A stretch of DNA of 5,047 bases from Bordetella parapertussis (GTDB lineage Bacteria > Pseudomonadota > Gammaproteobacteria > Burkholderiales > Burkholderiaceae_C): the NCBI GenBank assembly GCA_945907335.1, contig CAMDSU010000141.1:1-5047 (forward strand), in the 5' to 3' direction. The translations under genes were made by a program, and so were the position numbers. Positions 1-5,047 of this stretch are shown piece after piece. Within the stretch, counting starts at the first letter, position 1. Each line of letters opens with the position of its first letter. The notes beneath the pieces are model-generated. The model was given only the letters and a program-made list of their open reading frames with translations. It was not told the DNA's origin and searched no databases.

Positions 1-203
1 GCATCCACGGTCAAGCGGATGGTTTGCGGCTTGGCGTCTTGCGGTTGGTTGCTGGCACGCGGCAACTCGATGTTTACAGAATGTTTCATCACCGGAATAG
101 TGATCATAAAAACGATCAACAACACCAACATGACGTCCACCAGCGGCGTCATGTTGATTTCGTTCATCACCTCATCGGTATCGTCTTGGGTACCAAATGC
201 CAT
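1..203 (-). CDS. exbD: ExbD, biopolymer transport protein (partial, C-terminus beyond left edge)
   Basis: Inner-membrane subunit of the TonB-ExbB-ExbD motor, which couples the proton gradient to TonB-dependent outer-membrane transport. The visible 67 residues show a short cytoplasmic N-terminus, the family signature NEINMTPLVDVMLVLLIVFM and the start of the periplasmic part (about residues 41 onward). Asp23 lies at the head of the single membrane helix (about 21-40) and matches the essential proton-carrying Asp25 of E. coli ExbD. The ATG at 203-201 lies 3 nt after the exbB stop and has an AGGGG ribosome-binding site at 212-216 with 8 nt spacing, so the start is well supported. It is the last visible gene of the tonB-exbB-exbD run. 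TolR is a related alternative, but the adjacent tonB makes ExbD the better call. The gene is truncated only by the window edge. Confidence 0.93.
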   Translation of the reverse strand, partial: MAFGTQDDTDEVMNEINMTPLVDVMLVLLIVFMITIPVMKHSVNIELPRASNQPQDAKPQTIRLTVD

Positions 204-206
204 GGC

Positions 207-896
207 TCAAGCCCCTGTTTTCACGCGAGAACCGGTGATCAACAAGGCATGCAAATCGTGGGCGAAACGGTTCATGCGGGCCACGATGGATTTGTTGGCG
301 CGTACCAGTGCGTTGTAGCCCAGCACCGCCGGAATCGCCACCGCCAAACCCAGCGCGGTCATGATCAAGGCCTCGCCAATCGGGCCCGCCACTTTGTCGA
401 TGGTGGCTTGACCCGCCATGCCAATTTGCATCAGCGCGTGGTAGATGCCCCATACCGTGCCAAACAAACCCACGAACGGTGAGGTCGACCCCACCGACGC
501 CAAGATAGCCAGCCCGGACTGAAGTTTGCCCACCTCATCATCGATCGCATTTTGCAAACCACGGGTCACCCAGTCGCTGGTGTCGAGTTGCTTGGACAGT
601 TCTGTCTGGGCCGCGCCCGTCTTTAAATGCGACAAGGCTTGCTGTCCCTTGGTGGCCACTTCGCGAAACGGGTTGTGCACCTCGTCGCCCAAGGTCTTGA
701 TGCCATCATTGATATTGGCGCTGTGCCAAAACGCTTCAATGCGCAGCGCTTGCTTGCGCGCCGACAACAGGTTGAGTGTCTTGACAACAATCACCATCCA
801 CGACGCCAGCGACATGGCCAACAGCAGCAATGCCACCGCGCGAATGATTGCGTCGCCCTCTGTCCATACATTCATCAGTCCATGGTCAATATTCAT
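207..896 (-). CDS. exbB: ExbB, MotA/TolQ/ExbB proton channel family protein
   Basis: Pentameric inner-membrane scaffold and proton channel partner of ExbD and TonB. The 229-residue product is complete and of usual ExbB length. Three membrane segments are visible at about residues 19-40, 126-152 and 172-198, with a large cytoplasmic loop between the first two (about 42-125). The second carries the conserved TSPFVGLFGTVWGI block (139-151). The third contains Glu175 and Thr180 in GPIGEALIMTALGLAVAIPA. Thr147, Glu175 and Thr180 line up with the channel residues Thr148, Glu176 and Thr181 of E. coli ExbB, so a working channel is expected. The start lies 2 nt after the tonB stop, with an AGAG ribosome-binding site at 902-905 inside the last tonB codons, implying translational coupling. 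TolQ is the main alternative; position between tonB and exbD argues against it. Confidence 0.95.
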   Translation of the reverse strand: MNIDHGLMNVWTEGDAIIRAVALLLLAMSLASWMVIVVKTLNLLSARKQALRIEAFWHSANINDGIKTLGDEVHNPFREVATKGQQALSHLKTGAAQTELSKQLDTSDWVTRGLQNAIDDEVGKLQSGLAILASVGSTSPFVGLFGTVWGIYHALMQIGMAGQATIDKVAGPIGEALIMTALGLAVAIPAVLGYNALVRANKSIVARMNRFAHDLHALLITGSRVKTGA

Positions 897-898
897 AG

Positions 899-1822
899 TT
901 ACTCTTTTTTCAAGTTAAAGGTGATCGGCACCTGATACCACATGGTTTCGGCCACGCCACCACGCTTGCCCGGCACATAGCGCCATCGCATGGCGGCGTC
1001 TAAGGCCGACTTGTCCAGCCGCGCAAACCCGCTGCTGGTGTGCAATTCCACTTTTTGCGGCACACCGTCCGCGCCAATCAACACCTTCACCACCACCTGT
1101 CCTTGTTCGCCCAAGCGCACACTCATGCGCGGGTAGTCTGGTGTGGGATTGTGCAAGTAATCCGCTTTGGAAGAAGGCAACTCGACTTTAGCCGCTGCAG
1201 GCGCTGGCACTGGCGCGGGGACGGGCGCGGGTGCTGGGGGTGGCGCTGGCGCAGACGGGGCCACGGCTACCGGTGCCGGTACAGGCAGAGCGACAGCAGG
1301 TGCAGGCGGAGCGACAGCCGGTGCCGGTGGTGGGGCAGGTGTGGGCGTCGTCACCACCGCTGGCGCAGCAGGGGCGGCTTTCGGCGTGGCCAACACCTCT
1401 GGCGCAGCTGGCGCGGTCTGCGGCGGGGCCGCAGGCGGAGGCACTGGGGTTGACACCGGTTTAGGTGGGGGCTCTTGCTTGGGTGGCGGCTTGACCTCTG
1501 GTGGCGGCTCTTGCTTGGGCGGTGGTGGCTTCACCTCTGGCGGTGGTGGCTCTGGCTTGGGCGGTGGCGGCTTGACCTCTGGCGGTGGCGGCTTGACCTC
1601 TGGCGGTGGCGGCTCTGGCTTGGGCGTTGGTTTCACCTCAGGTGGCGGTTGTGTGGTGCTGACCAGCATCGCAGGCACAACCACCTCGGCCACGCGCCTG
1701 AGCAAGCCCTGATGCAGCGCCCACAAAGCAAGCAGATGCAGCGCAAGCACGCTGCTGACAATGGCCCAAGTTCTGGCGTTCATGTCAACCGAAATGCGGC
1801 GGCCTTTTTTCTTTGATGGCAT
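899..1822 (-). CDS. tonB: TonB, energy transducer with long Pro-rich periplasmic linker
   Basis: TonB spans the periplasm and passes energy from ExbB-ExbD to outer-membrane transporters. The 307-residue product has a basic cytoplasmic N-terminus (KKKGRR, 4-9), one membrane anchor (about 18-40, with a His at 29 comparable to the conserved anchor His of E. coli TonB), a Pro-rich linker (about 58-212), and a C-terminal TonB domain (about 213-307) with the NPTPDYP motif, a [13 protein letters not shown] strand and the terminal YQVPITFNL. The linker has two parts: Glu/Lys-Pro repeats (58-122), then Ala/Pro-rich sequence (124-212). It is far longer than the E. coli Pro-rich segment. Start choice is uncertain. 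The ATG at 1822 has GAAGG at 1828-1832 with 5 nt spacing but overlaps the upstream gene by 38 nt. An ATG at 1783 lies 1 nt after that gene's stop, lacks a clear ribosome-binding site, and would give 294 residues. Both keep the anchor. Confidence 0.93.
   Translation of the reverse strand: MPSKKKGRRISVDMNARTWAIVSSVLALHLLALWALHQGLLRRVAEVVVPAMLVSTTQPPPEVKPTPKPEPPPPEVKPPPPEVKPPPPKPEPPPPEVKPPPPKQEPPPEVKPPPKQEPPPKPVSTPVPPPAAPPQTAPAAPEVLATPKAAPAAPAVVTTPTPAPPPAPAVAPPAPAVALPVPAPVAVAPSAPAPPPAPAPVPAPVPAPAAAKVELPSSKADYLHNPTPDYPRMSVRLGEQGQVVVKVLIGADGVPQKVELHTSSGFARLDKSALDAAMRWRYVPGKRGGVAETMWYQVPITFNLKKE
1457..1645 (-). repeat. Imperfect tandem repeats encoding the Glu-Lys-Pro section of the TonB linker
   Basis: This stretch encodes TonB residues about 60-122 as variants of EVKPPPP and [13 protein letters not shown]. 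At DNA level two perfect tandem 21-nt copies lie at 1560-1580 and 1581-1601, each encoding one EVKPPPP heptad. They are flanked by degenerate copies, including the following one from 1602, which switches to the Pro-Glu-Pro variant. All units are multiples of 3 nt, so gain or loss of copies would keep the reading frame and change only linker length. The plus strand is strongly G-rich here. Confidence 0.85.
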
Positions 1823-2591
1823 TCACGCCTTCGCGCACATCGGGGCCGCCAAAGCCCATGAATTCCAGCGCCAGCGATGTGTCAAACGAGGGCCCGGCTT
1901 GGCGCAACCAGTTGTTCAAGCTGTATTTGGTCCAGCGGATTGCGGTTTGACTGCCATTGGCAAGTTTGTCGGCCACTTCATAGGCTTTGTCCAGCAGCTT
2001 GTCGTCGTCCACACACAGCGACACCAGGCCGATGCGCTCGGCCTCTTCGCCGCTGACCGGTTCGCACAACATCAAATAGTATTTGGCTTTGGCCATGCCG
2101 CACAGCAATGGCCAGATGATGGCGGCGTGGTCACCAGCGGCCACGCCCAAGCGGGTGTGACCATCGACGATCTTGGCGCTTTTGGCGGCAATGGAAATGT
2201 CTGCCAGCAAACCGGCAACCAGGCCCGCACCGACCGCCGGGCCGTGCATGGCGCTGACCACCGGCTTGTCGCAATTGATGATGTTGTAGACCAAGTCACG
2301 TGCTTCTTTCCACACGCGGGTGCGCACTTCGAAGTCTTGGGCCATGTCTTGCACCAACGCCATGTCGCCACCGCCGGAAAAGCCCATGCCTTCGCCGCGC
2401 AGCACCGCGCAACGCACGCTGTCATCGCGGCCGATGTCACGCCATATCTCGCATAAATCGGCATGCCCGTGGTGTCCTGCAGTGGGCAGTTTGCCGTTGG
2501 CGGCTTTCATTTGAATATCGAGCACGCTGTCGTTCGGCCCGCGACGGGTGATGCGCAATGTGTCGTAAATGCTGTAGTCGATTTGCTTCAT
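1785..2591 (-). CDS. Enoyl-CoA hydratase/isomerase (crotonase) family protein with non-canonical active site
   Basis: A 268-residue crotonase-fold protein, usual length for the family, expected to be cytosolic and to bind an acyl-CoA. The two oxyanion-hole segments are recognisable: [10 protein letters not shown] (69-77) and HGPAVGAGL (116-124). The two catalytic glutamates of classical enoyl-CoA hydratase are absent. By my alignment, Val125 stands where Glu144 of the rat enzyme lies, and His145, in [13 protein letters not shown], replaces Glu164. The reaction is therefore not predictable; hydrolase, isomerase, lyase or an unusual hydratase are all possible. The ATG at 2591 ([10 protein letters not shown]) is chosen because family-like sequence starts there and AGGA lies at 2602-2605, 10 nt upstream. 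The frame stays open to an ATG at 2693, but the added Cys/Arg-rich residues look non-coding. It heads the run with tonB, exbB and exbD, and its stop overlaps or abuts tonB. Confidence 0.88.
   Translation of the reverse strand: MKQIDYSIYDTLRITRRGPNDSVLDIQMKAANGKLPTAGHHGHADLCEIWRDIGRDDSVRCAVLRGEGMGFSGGGDMALVQDMAQDFEVRTRVWKEARDLVYNIINCDKPVVSAMHGPAVGAGLVAGLLADISIAAKSAKIVDGHTRLGVAAGDHAAIIWPLLCGMAKAKYYLMLCEPVSGEEAERIGLVSLCVDDDKLLDKAYEVADKLANGSQTAIRWTKYSLNNWLRQAGPSFDTSLALEFMGFGGPDVREGVNAIKEKRPPHFG
1828..1832 (-). promoter_or_regulatory. Ribosome-binding site supporting the upstream tonB start
   Basis: Read on the minus strand, GAAGG sits 5 nt before the ATG at 1822-1820, inside the 3' end of the enoyl-CoA hydratase-family gene. 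The alternative ATG at 1783 is preceded by CGGTTGAC, which is a poor match. This favours the 307-residue TonB but could be chance, because the bases also encode part of the upstream protein. Confidence 0.45.
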
Positions 2592-2654
2592 GGTGACATT
2601 GTCCTGTTTGCCATGGGACAGATTGTGCCTTGCGCCCAACCAGCGACGGCTTTG

Positions 2655-2668
2655 TTGACAAAGATCAA
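2655..2668. promoter_or_regulatory. Candidate FNR/Anr/Dnr-family binding site
   Basis: The bases read TTGACAAAGATCAA, that is TTGAC-N4-ATCAA. This matches the FNR-family consensus TTGAT-N4-ATCAA at 9 of 10 specified positions. The outer TTGA/TCAA arms are a perfect inverted repeat, and the site lies in a divergent intergenic region. Its centre (2661.5) is 41.5 bp before about 2703, and a -10-like CATGAT lies just upstream of that point, as in class II FNR-activated promoters. The TTGACA portion could instead act as an ordinary -35, but no good -10 follows at 16-18 bp. Confidence 0.6.
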
Positions 2669-2690
2669 GCCCACATCTGGAAACGCAACG

Positions 2691-2696
2691 CATGAT
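2691..2696 (+). promoter_or_regulatory. Candidate -10 element for the DksA-like gene
   Basis: CATGAT matches TATAAT at 4 of 6 positions and is placed where a class II activator centred at 2661.5 would put the -10, giving a transcription start near 2703. That start would leave the ATG at 2692 outside the transcript, which supports translation from the ATG at 2725. The call depends on the FNR-like site being real; by itself the hexamer is weak. Confidence 0.35.
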
Positions 2697-2724
2697 GGGA
2701 TATCTGAGTGAACGAAAGCAAACG

Positions 2725-3096
2725 ATGAAAGCACCCGCTACACAAGCCTACCGTCAAACCCTGGAGCGCATGCGCGAAGCCTTGCTGGAGCGCATGTCTG
2801 AGCAACGCGACGGCAAGGTCAGTCGCGCCGAAGTGGCGTTTGAGCAGTTTGACCATAGCCAAGACGATCCGGGGCTCATCAACAGCCAACGCGACTTGGC
2901 GTTCGCCATTGATGAAAACGAAATTGCGCAATTGCAAGCCATTGACGACGCGCTAGCTCGCATCACGCAAGGCGTGTATGGGCTGTGCCAGACATGCGGC
3001 AATGCGCTATCTGACGCACGTCTGCAAGTCGCACCCCAAGCCATGCGTTGCGCAGCTTGCCAAACCACTTTTGAAACCGCACACGCTACCCATTAA
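2725..3096 (+). CDS. DksA/TraR-family C4 zinc-finger protein
   Basis: A 123-residue protein related to DksA, the RNA polymerase secondary-channel binder that works with ppGpp, but shorter than E. coli DksA (151). An N-terminal, charged, helical part (about 6-80) is likely coiled coil. The C-terminal zinc finger has Cys88, Cys91, Cys109 and Cys112 in the CxxC-x17-CxxC spacing of DksA, with [10 protein letters not shown] resembling DksA FGYCESCG. The DxxDxA tip motif that DksA uses on polymerase is not conserved: the nearest alignment gives DPGLIN at 48-53. It is therefore a DksA-like paralogue rather than DksA itself. Start: the ATG at 2725 has only a weak GAAAG 6 nt upstream; an in-frame ATG at 2692 would give 134 residues but lies before the predicted transcription start. 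The next gene begins 11 nt downstream and is probably co-transcribed. Confidence 0.87.
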   Translation: MKAPATQAYRQTLERMREALLERMSEQRDGKVSRAEVAFEQFDHSQDDPGLINSQRDLAFAIDENEIAQLQAIDDALARITQGVYGLCQTCGNALSDARLQVAPQAMRCAACQTTFETAHATH

Positions 3097-3107
3097 GAAA
3101 GCACACC

Positions 3108-3482
3108 ATGTCCACTTACCATGCCATCGTCTGGATAGACCAACAAGAAGCCCATGTGCTGATGTTTGACCGCGAACATGTAGATACGCAACGTATACGG
3201 TCACGCAGTCACCACAGCCACCAAGGCAAGCACACAGACGCGCATTCTTTTTTCAAAGAAGTCAGCGATCAACTGGCCGGCACGCACGAGGTGTTGTTGA
3301 CCGGTCCTGGCGCCACGCGTACCGAGTTCAAACAATGGTGTGGCTTGCATGCCAAAGGCGCGGCACATGCCATTGTGGACAACGTGGCGAGCGACCACCC
3401 CAGTGACGCACAGTTGGTGGCGATGGCGCGCCAATATTTCAAAAAATTTGACCAGATGGCCGCTGACCCGGGTCAGGTGTAA
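3108..3482 (+). CDS. Small eRF1-domain-like protein ('translational machinery protein' family)
   Basis: A complete 124-residue cytosolic protein with no signal peptide or membrane segment. It resembles the small proteobacterial proteins annotated as translational machinery protein, related to a domain of the eRF1/Dom34 release-factor group. Recognisable parts are the N-terminal strand YHAIVWIDQQEAHVLMF (4-20), a His-rich segment (35-46), the EVLLTGPGATRTEFKQW block (61-77) and the C-terminal DHPSDAQLVAMARQYF block (96-111). The biochemical role of the family is not established; ribosome- or RNA-linked stress functions are inferred from fold similarity only. An AAGAAAG ribosome-binding site precedes the start, and the gap to the DksA-like gene is 11 nt, so the two probably form one transcript. 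With the FNR-like site upstream, low-oxygen induction is a reasonable hypothesis. Confidence 0.8.
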   Translation: MSTYHAIVWIDQQEAHVLMFDREHVDTQRIRSRSHHSHQGKHTDAHSFFKEVSDQLAGTHEVLLTGPGATRTEFKQWCGLHAKGAAHAIVDNVASDHPSDAQLVAMARQYFKKFDQMAADPGQV

Positions 3483-3526
3483 CAGACTGTCGGCGCAGCC
3501 AACACGCCTTGTGTAGCGGCAATGAA

Positions 3527-4537
3527 TCAAGCCCGCAGCGGCGAGACTTTTTGGTCAATGGCGCCAAACACGCTTTGGCCGTCTTTGTCTTTCATTTCTA
3601 TGCGCACGGTGTCACCAAATTGCATGAATTCGGTGTGTGCTTTGCCATCCAAAATCGTTTCGATGGCGCGTTTTTCGGCGATGCAACTGTAGCCTTTGGC
3701 CCAGTCTTTGCGGCCCTCTTTCTCAATGGCTTTGTTGCTGACCGTGCCGCTGCCGATGATGCTGCCAGCGCGCACATTGCGCGTTTTGGCCAAGTGGGCA
3801 ATCAACTGACCGAAGTGAAATGTCATCTCGGGACCAGCGTCGCACATGCCCACGCGTTTGTCGTTCCAATCGACCCGCATGGTCAAGTGCAAACGACCAT
3901 GTTGCCAAGCGCTGCCGAGTTCATCCGGTGTCACTGCCACGGGGCTGAACGCGGTGGCAGGCTTGCCCTGCAAGAACCCGAAGTTTTTTGCCAACTCGCC
4001 CGGGATCAAACGGCGCAATGACACATCGTTGGCCAGCATGACCAAGCGGATACTTTCCAAGGCTTCATCCGCGTTGCACTGCATGGGCACGTCGCCTGTG
4101 ACCACCGTGACTTCCGCCTCAAAATCGATGCCGTGGTCGGTGCTGACGGCAATGATGTCATCGCACGGGCCCAAAAAATCATCGCTGCCGCCTTGGTACA
4201 TCAACGGGTCTTCGTAAAAATTGGCCGGTACTTCGCTGTTGCGCGATGCGCGTACCAACTCCACATGGTTCATGTAGGCTGAGCCGTCCGCCCATTGGTA
4301 GGCACGGGGCAGCGGTGCCATGCACATCTTGGGATCAAACGGGAAGGCATGCCGGGCTTTGCCCTGATTCAATGTTTGGTAAATGTCTTGCAGCTGCGGC
4401 GATAAAAAATTCCAGTCGTCCAGCACCTGTTGCAAACGCTGGGCGATACCGCTCGCATAATGGGCACTGCTTAAATCTCTGGAAACCACCACCAGTTGTC
4501 CATCGCGTGACCCGTCTTTGTATGTAGCTAATTTCAT
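3527..4537 (-). CDS. Fumarylacetoacetate hydrolase (FAH) family protein
   Basis: A complete 336-residue cytosolic enzyme of the FAH superfamily, whose members use Mg2+ or Ca2+ to cleave C-C bonds in 1,3-diketone-like acids or to hydrate or decarboxylate related compounds in aromatic catabolism. The metal site is visible: Glu140 and Glu142 in DFEAEVTVV and Asp171 in LANDVSLR, matching Glu199, Glu201 and Asp233 of mouse FAH. Lys192 in FLQGKP, the RAGSIIGSGTVSN loop (257-269) and GDTVRIEM (308-315) are further family marks. No catabolic partner gene is in view, so the substrate is unknown; tyrosine/homogentisate breakdown is possible but unproven. The start MKLATYKDGSRDGQ is typical of Burkholderiales members. 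No ribosome-binding site sits at normal spacing: GGTGG lies 13 nt or more upstream. Its ATG overlaps the ATG of the divergent gene. Confidence 0.9.
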   Translation of the reverse strand: MKLATYKDGSRDGQLVVVSRDLSSAHYASGIAQRLQQVLDDWNFLSPQLQDIYQTLNQGKARHAFPFDPKMCMAPLPRAYQWADGSAYMNHVELVRASRNSEVPANFYEDPLMYQGGSDDFLGPCDDIIAVSTDHGIDFEAEVTVVTGDVPMQCNADEALESIRLVMLANDVSLRRLIPGELAKNFGFLQGKPATAFSPVAVTPDELGSAWQHGRLHLTMRVDWNDKRVGMCDAGPEMTFHFGQLIAHLAKTRNVRAGSIIGSGTVSNKAIEKEGRKDWAKGYSCIAEKRAIETILDGKAHTEFMQFGDTVRIEMKDKDGQSVFGAIDQKVSPLRA

Positions 4538-5047
4538 GCAAGCATTCTATCCACCGACCTTGAAACACCGGCTCGCACTGGCAGCTTTGCTGTTGTTGGT
4601 GCTGTTTGTGCACCTGGTCGGTTTGCGTGCCTTGTCAGTGGCGTGGCCGACACAAGCTGGCGACAGCTCGCGCCTGAGCTTGCAATGGCAAGCTGCTGTG
4701 CCCCCTGTCGTGACCTCTGCGGCAGCGCCGACGGTTGCGCCGCCTCGCAAACCCGCCAAACCCCGCCCCTCTCGCAGCGCGCCTGAAGAAGGGTTTTATG
4801 CCCCCAGTCCTGCCCCGGCGTCCGCGCCAAATGAGCCCGAGCCCGCAGCTTCAACCGAGGCCATGCCCAGCGAAGAAGCAGCGGTGGCACAAACAGAAAC
4901 ACCCCCTGAAGAAGCCATCACCAGCGCGCCTTCTGTGGACACGGCAAAAAGCCTCGCCGAACCCACGCAAGCCGCAGCACCTGACGCACCGCCACCCACT
5001 GAAGCCTCAGTGCCTGTGCTTGCCCCGGTGACCGCAGACACGCTTGC
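4536..5047 (+). CDS. Membrane-anchored Pro/Ala-rich protein, N-terminal part (partial, possibly DUF3108 family)
   Basis: The frame is open from an ATG at 4536 to the right edge (170 codons). The product starts MQAFYPPTLKHRLALAALLL and has one hydrophobic segment (about residues 13-35) after a basic Lys-His-Arg, giving a signal anchor with the rest in the periplasm. From about residue 55 the sequence is low-complexity and rich in Pro, Ala, Glu, Ser and Thr, with basic PPRKPAKPRPSRS (69-81) followed by acidic segments. No folded domain is reached before the edge. TonB-like and DUF3108-containing proteins of Burkholderiales can show this layout, and DUF3108 is my guess from general resemblance only. 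No clear ribosome-binding site precedes the ATG; a TTG at 4560 would retain the anchor. Codon pattern and absence of stops support real coding. The gene is divergent from the FAH-family gene. Confidence 0.72.
   Translation, partial: MQAFYPPTLKHRLALAALLLLVLFVHLVGLRALSVAWPTQAGDSSRLSLQWQAAVPPVVTSAAAPTVAPPRKPAKPRPSRSAPEEGFYAPSPAPASAPNEPEPAASTEAMPSEEAAVAQTETPPEEAITSAPSVDTAKSLAEPTQAAAPDAPPPTEASVPVLAPVTADTL
4544..4549 (-). promoter_or_regulatory. Candidate -10 element for a leaderless FAH-family transcript
   Basis: On the minus strand TAGAAT matches TATAAT at 5 of 6 positions and ends 6 nt before the A of the FAH-family ATG at 4537, the distance expected if transcription starts at the start codon. 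No convincing -35 is seen 16-18 bp further upstream. The absence of a properly spaced ribosome-binding site fits a leaderless message, but the hexamer may be chance because it lies in the coding sequence of the divergent gene. Confidence 0.3.

Larger units (their letters stand above)
2592..2724. promoter_or_regulatory. Divergent intergenic control region
   Basis: This 133-bp gap separates the start of the crotonase-family gene (leftward) from the start of the DksA-like gene (rightward), so it must hold promoters for both directions. It contains the FNR-like palindrome at 2655-2668 and a -10-like hexamer at 2691-2696, described separately. For the leftward direction the best -10 candidate seen is CACAAT on the minus strand (2627-2622), which has no convincing -35. 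No Fur-box-like A/T-rich palindrome was seen, although a tonB operon might be expected to be iron controlled. Confidence 0.7.

Noticed and set aside
1167..1712. Long Gly/Ala/Thr-rich open frame on the plus strand opposite tonB
   Set aside because: It is the antisense mirror of Pro/Ala-rich codons (CCN/GCN read as GGN/GCN), which removes stop codons. The tonB frame has clear domains at both ends, and the antisense frame has no recognisable family feature.
1761..2456. 231-residue open frame on the plus strand opposite the crotonase-family gene
   Set aside because: It is a mirror frame of a well-supported gene, with a composition rich in His, Ala and Gln and no motif.
2592..2693. N-terminal extension of the crotonase-family protein to an ATG at 2693
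   Set aside because: The extra 34 residues are Cys/Arg-rich with no family resemblance. They would cover the FNR-like site and most of the divergent promoter region, and the ATG at 2591 begins typical sequence with AGGA upstream.
2592..2724. Fur-box search ahead of the tonB-containing run
   Set aside because: No GATAATGATAATCATTATC-like or other A/T-rich 19-bp palindrome is visible, so iron regulation through Fur at this site is not supported.
3483..3526. Possible bidirectional terminator between the convergent eRF1-like and FAH-family genes
   Set aside because: Only a 4-bp ACAC/GTGT stem (3502-3505 with 3511-3514) with poor extension and no T-run on either strand could be found, so no terminator is called.
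4430..4461. TTGCAA and CATAAT as a promoter for the rightward gene at 4536
   Set aside because: The CATAAT hexamer matches -10 at 5 of 6 positions, but the spacing to TTGCAA is 20 bp, too long for a normal sigma-70 promoter, and both lie in FAH-family coding sequence.
4534..5041. Minus-strand open frames opposite the Pro-rich protein
   Set aside because: They are mirrors of Ala/Pro-rich coding on the plus strand. The plus frame gives a plausible start, membrane anchor and linker, whereas the minus frames show no family features.

Overview
The window looks like chromosomal DNA of a betaproteobacterium, most likely Burkholderiales and plausibly Comamonadaceae. This rests on moderately high GC, tight gene packing, and the style of several proteins: the start of the fumarylacetoacetate-hydrolase-family enzyme, the eRF1-like 'translational machinery protein', and a TonB with a very long Pro-rich linker. 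The genus cannot be fixed from the sequence alone. No RNA gene, insertion sequence, CRISPR array, integrase or other mobile-element signature was seen.

Layout. (a) Bases 1-2591, minus strand: an operon-like run reading right to left of an enoyl-CoA hydratase/isomerase-family protein, tonB, exbB and exbD (exbD is cut by the left edge). Junctions are 2-3 nt or overlapping. TonB, ExbB and ExbD form the inner-membrane motor that uses proton-motive force to drive outer-membrane transporters. The role of the crotonase-fold protein at the head of this run is unknown; it lacks both glutamates of classical enoyl-CoA hydratase.

(b) Bases 2592-2724: a divergent intergenic region with a near-consensus FNR/Anr-type palindrome. 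Its spacing to a -10-like hexamer fits a class II activated promoter for the rightward genes. (c) Bases 2725-3482, plus strand: a two-gene unit of a short DksA/TraR-type C4 zinc-finger protein and a small eRF1-domain-like protein. Both families are linked to transcription or translation, and the promoter geometry suggests induction at low oxygen (inference).

(d) Bases 3527-4537, minus strand: a complete FAH-family enzyme that converges on the previous unit across a 44-bp gap. (e) Bases 4536 to the right edge, plus strand: the N-terminal part of a membrane-anchored Pro/Ala-rich protein whose first codon overlaps the FAH start codon on the opposite strand.

Most of the window is conventional. 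The items most worth a second look are the FNR-like control of the DksA-like/eRF1-like pair, the altered active site of the crotonase-family protein beside tonB, and the overlapping divergent start codons at 4535-4538.
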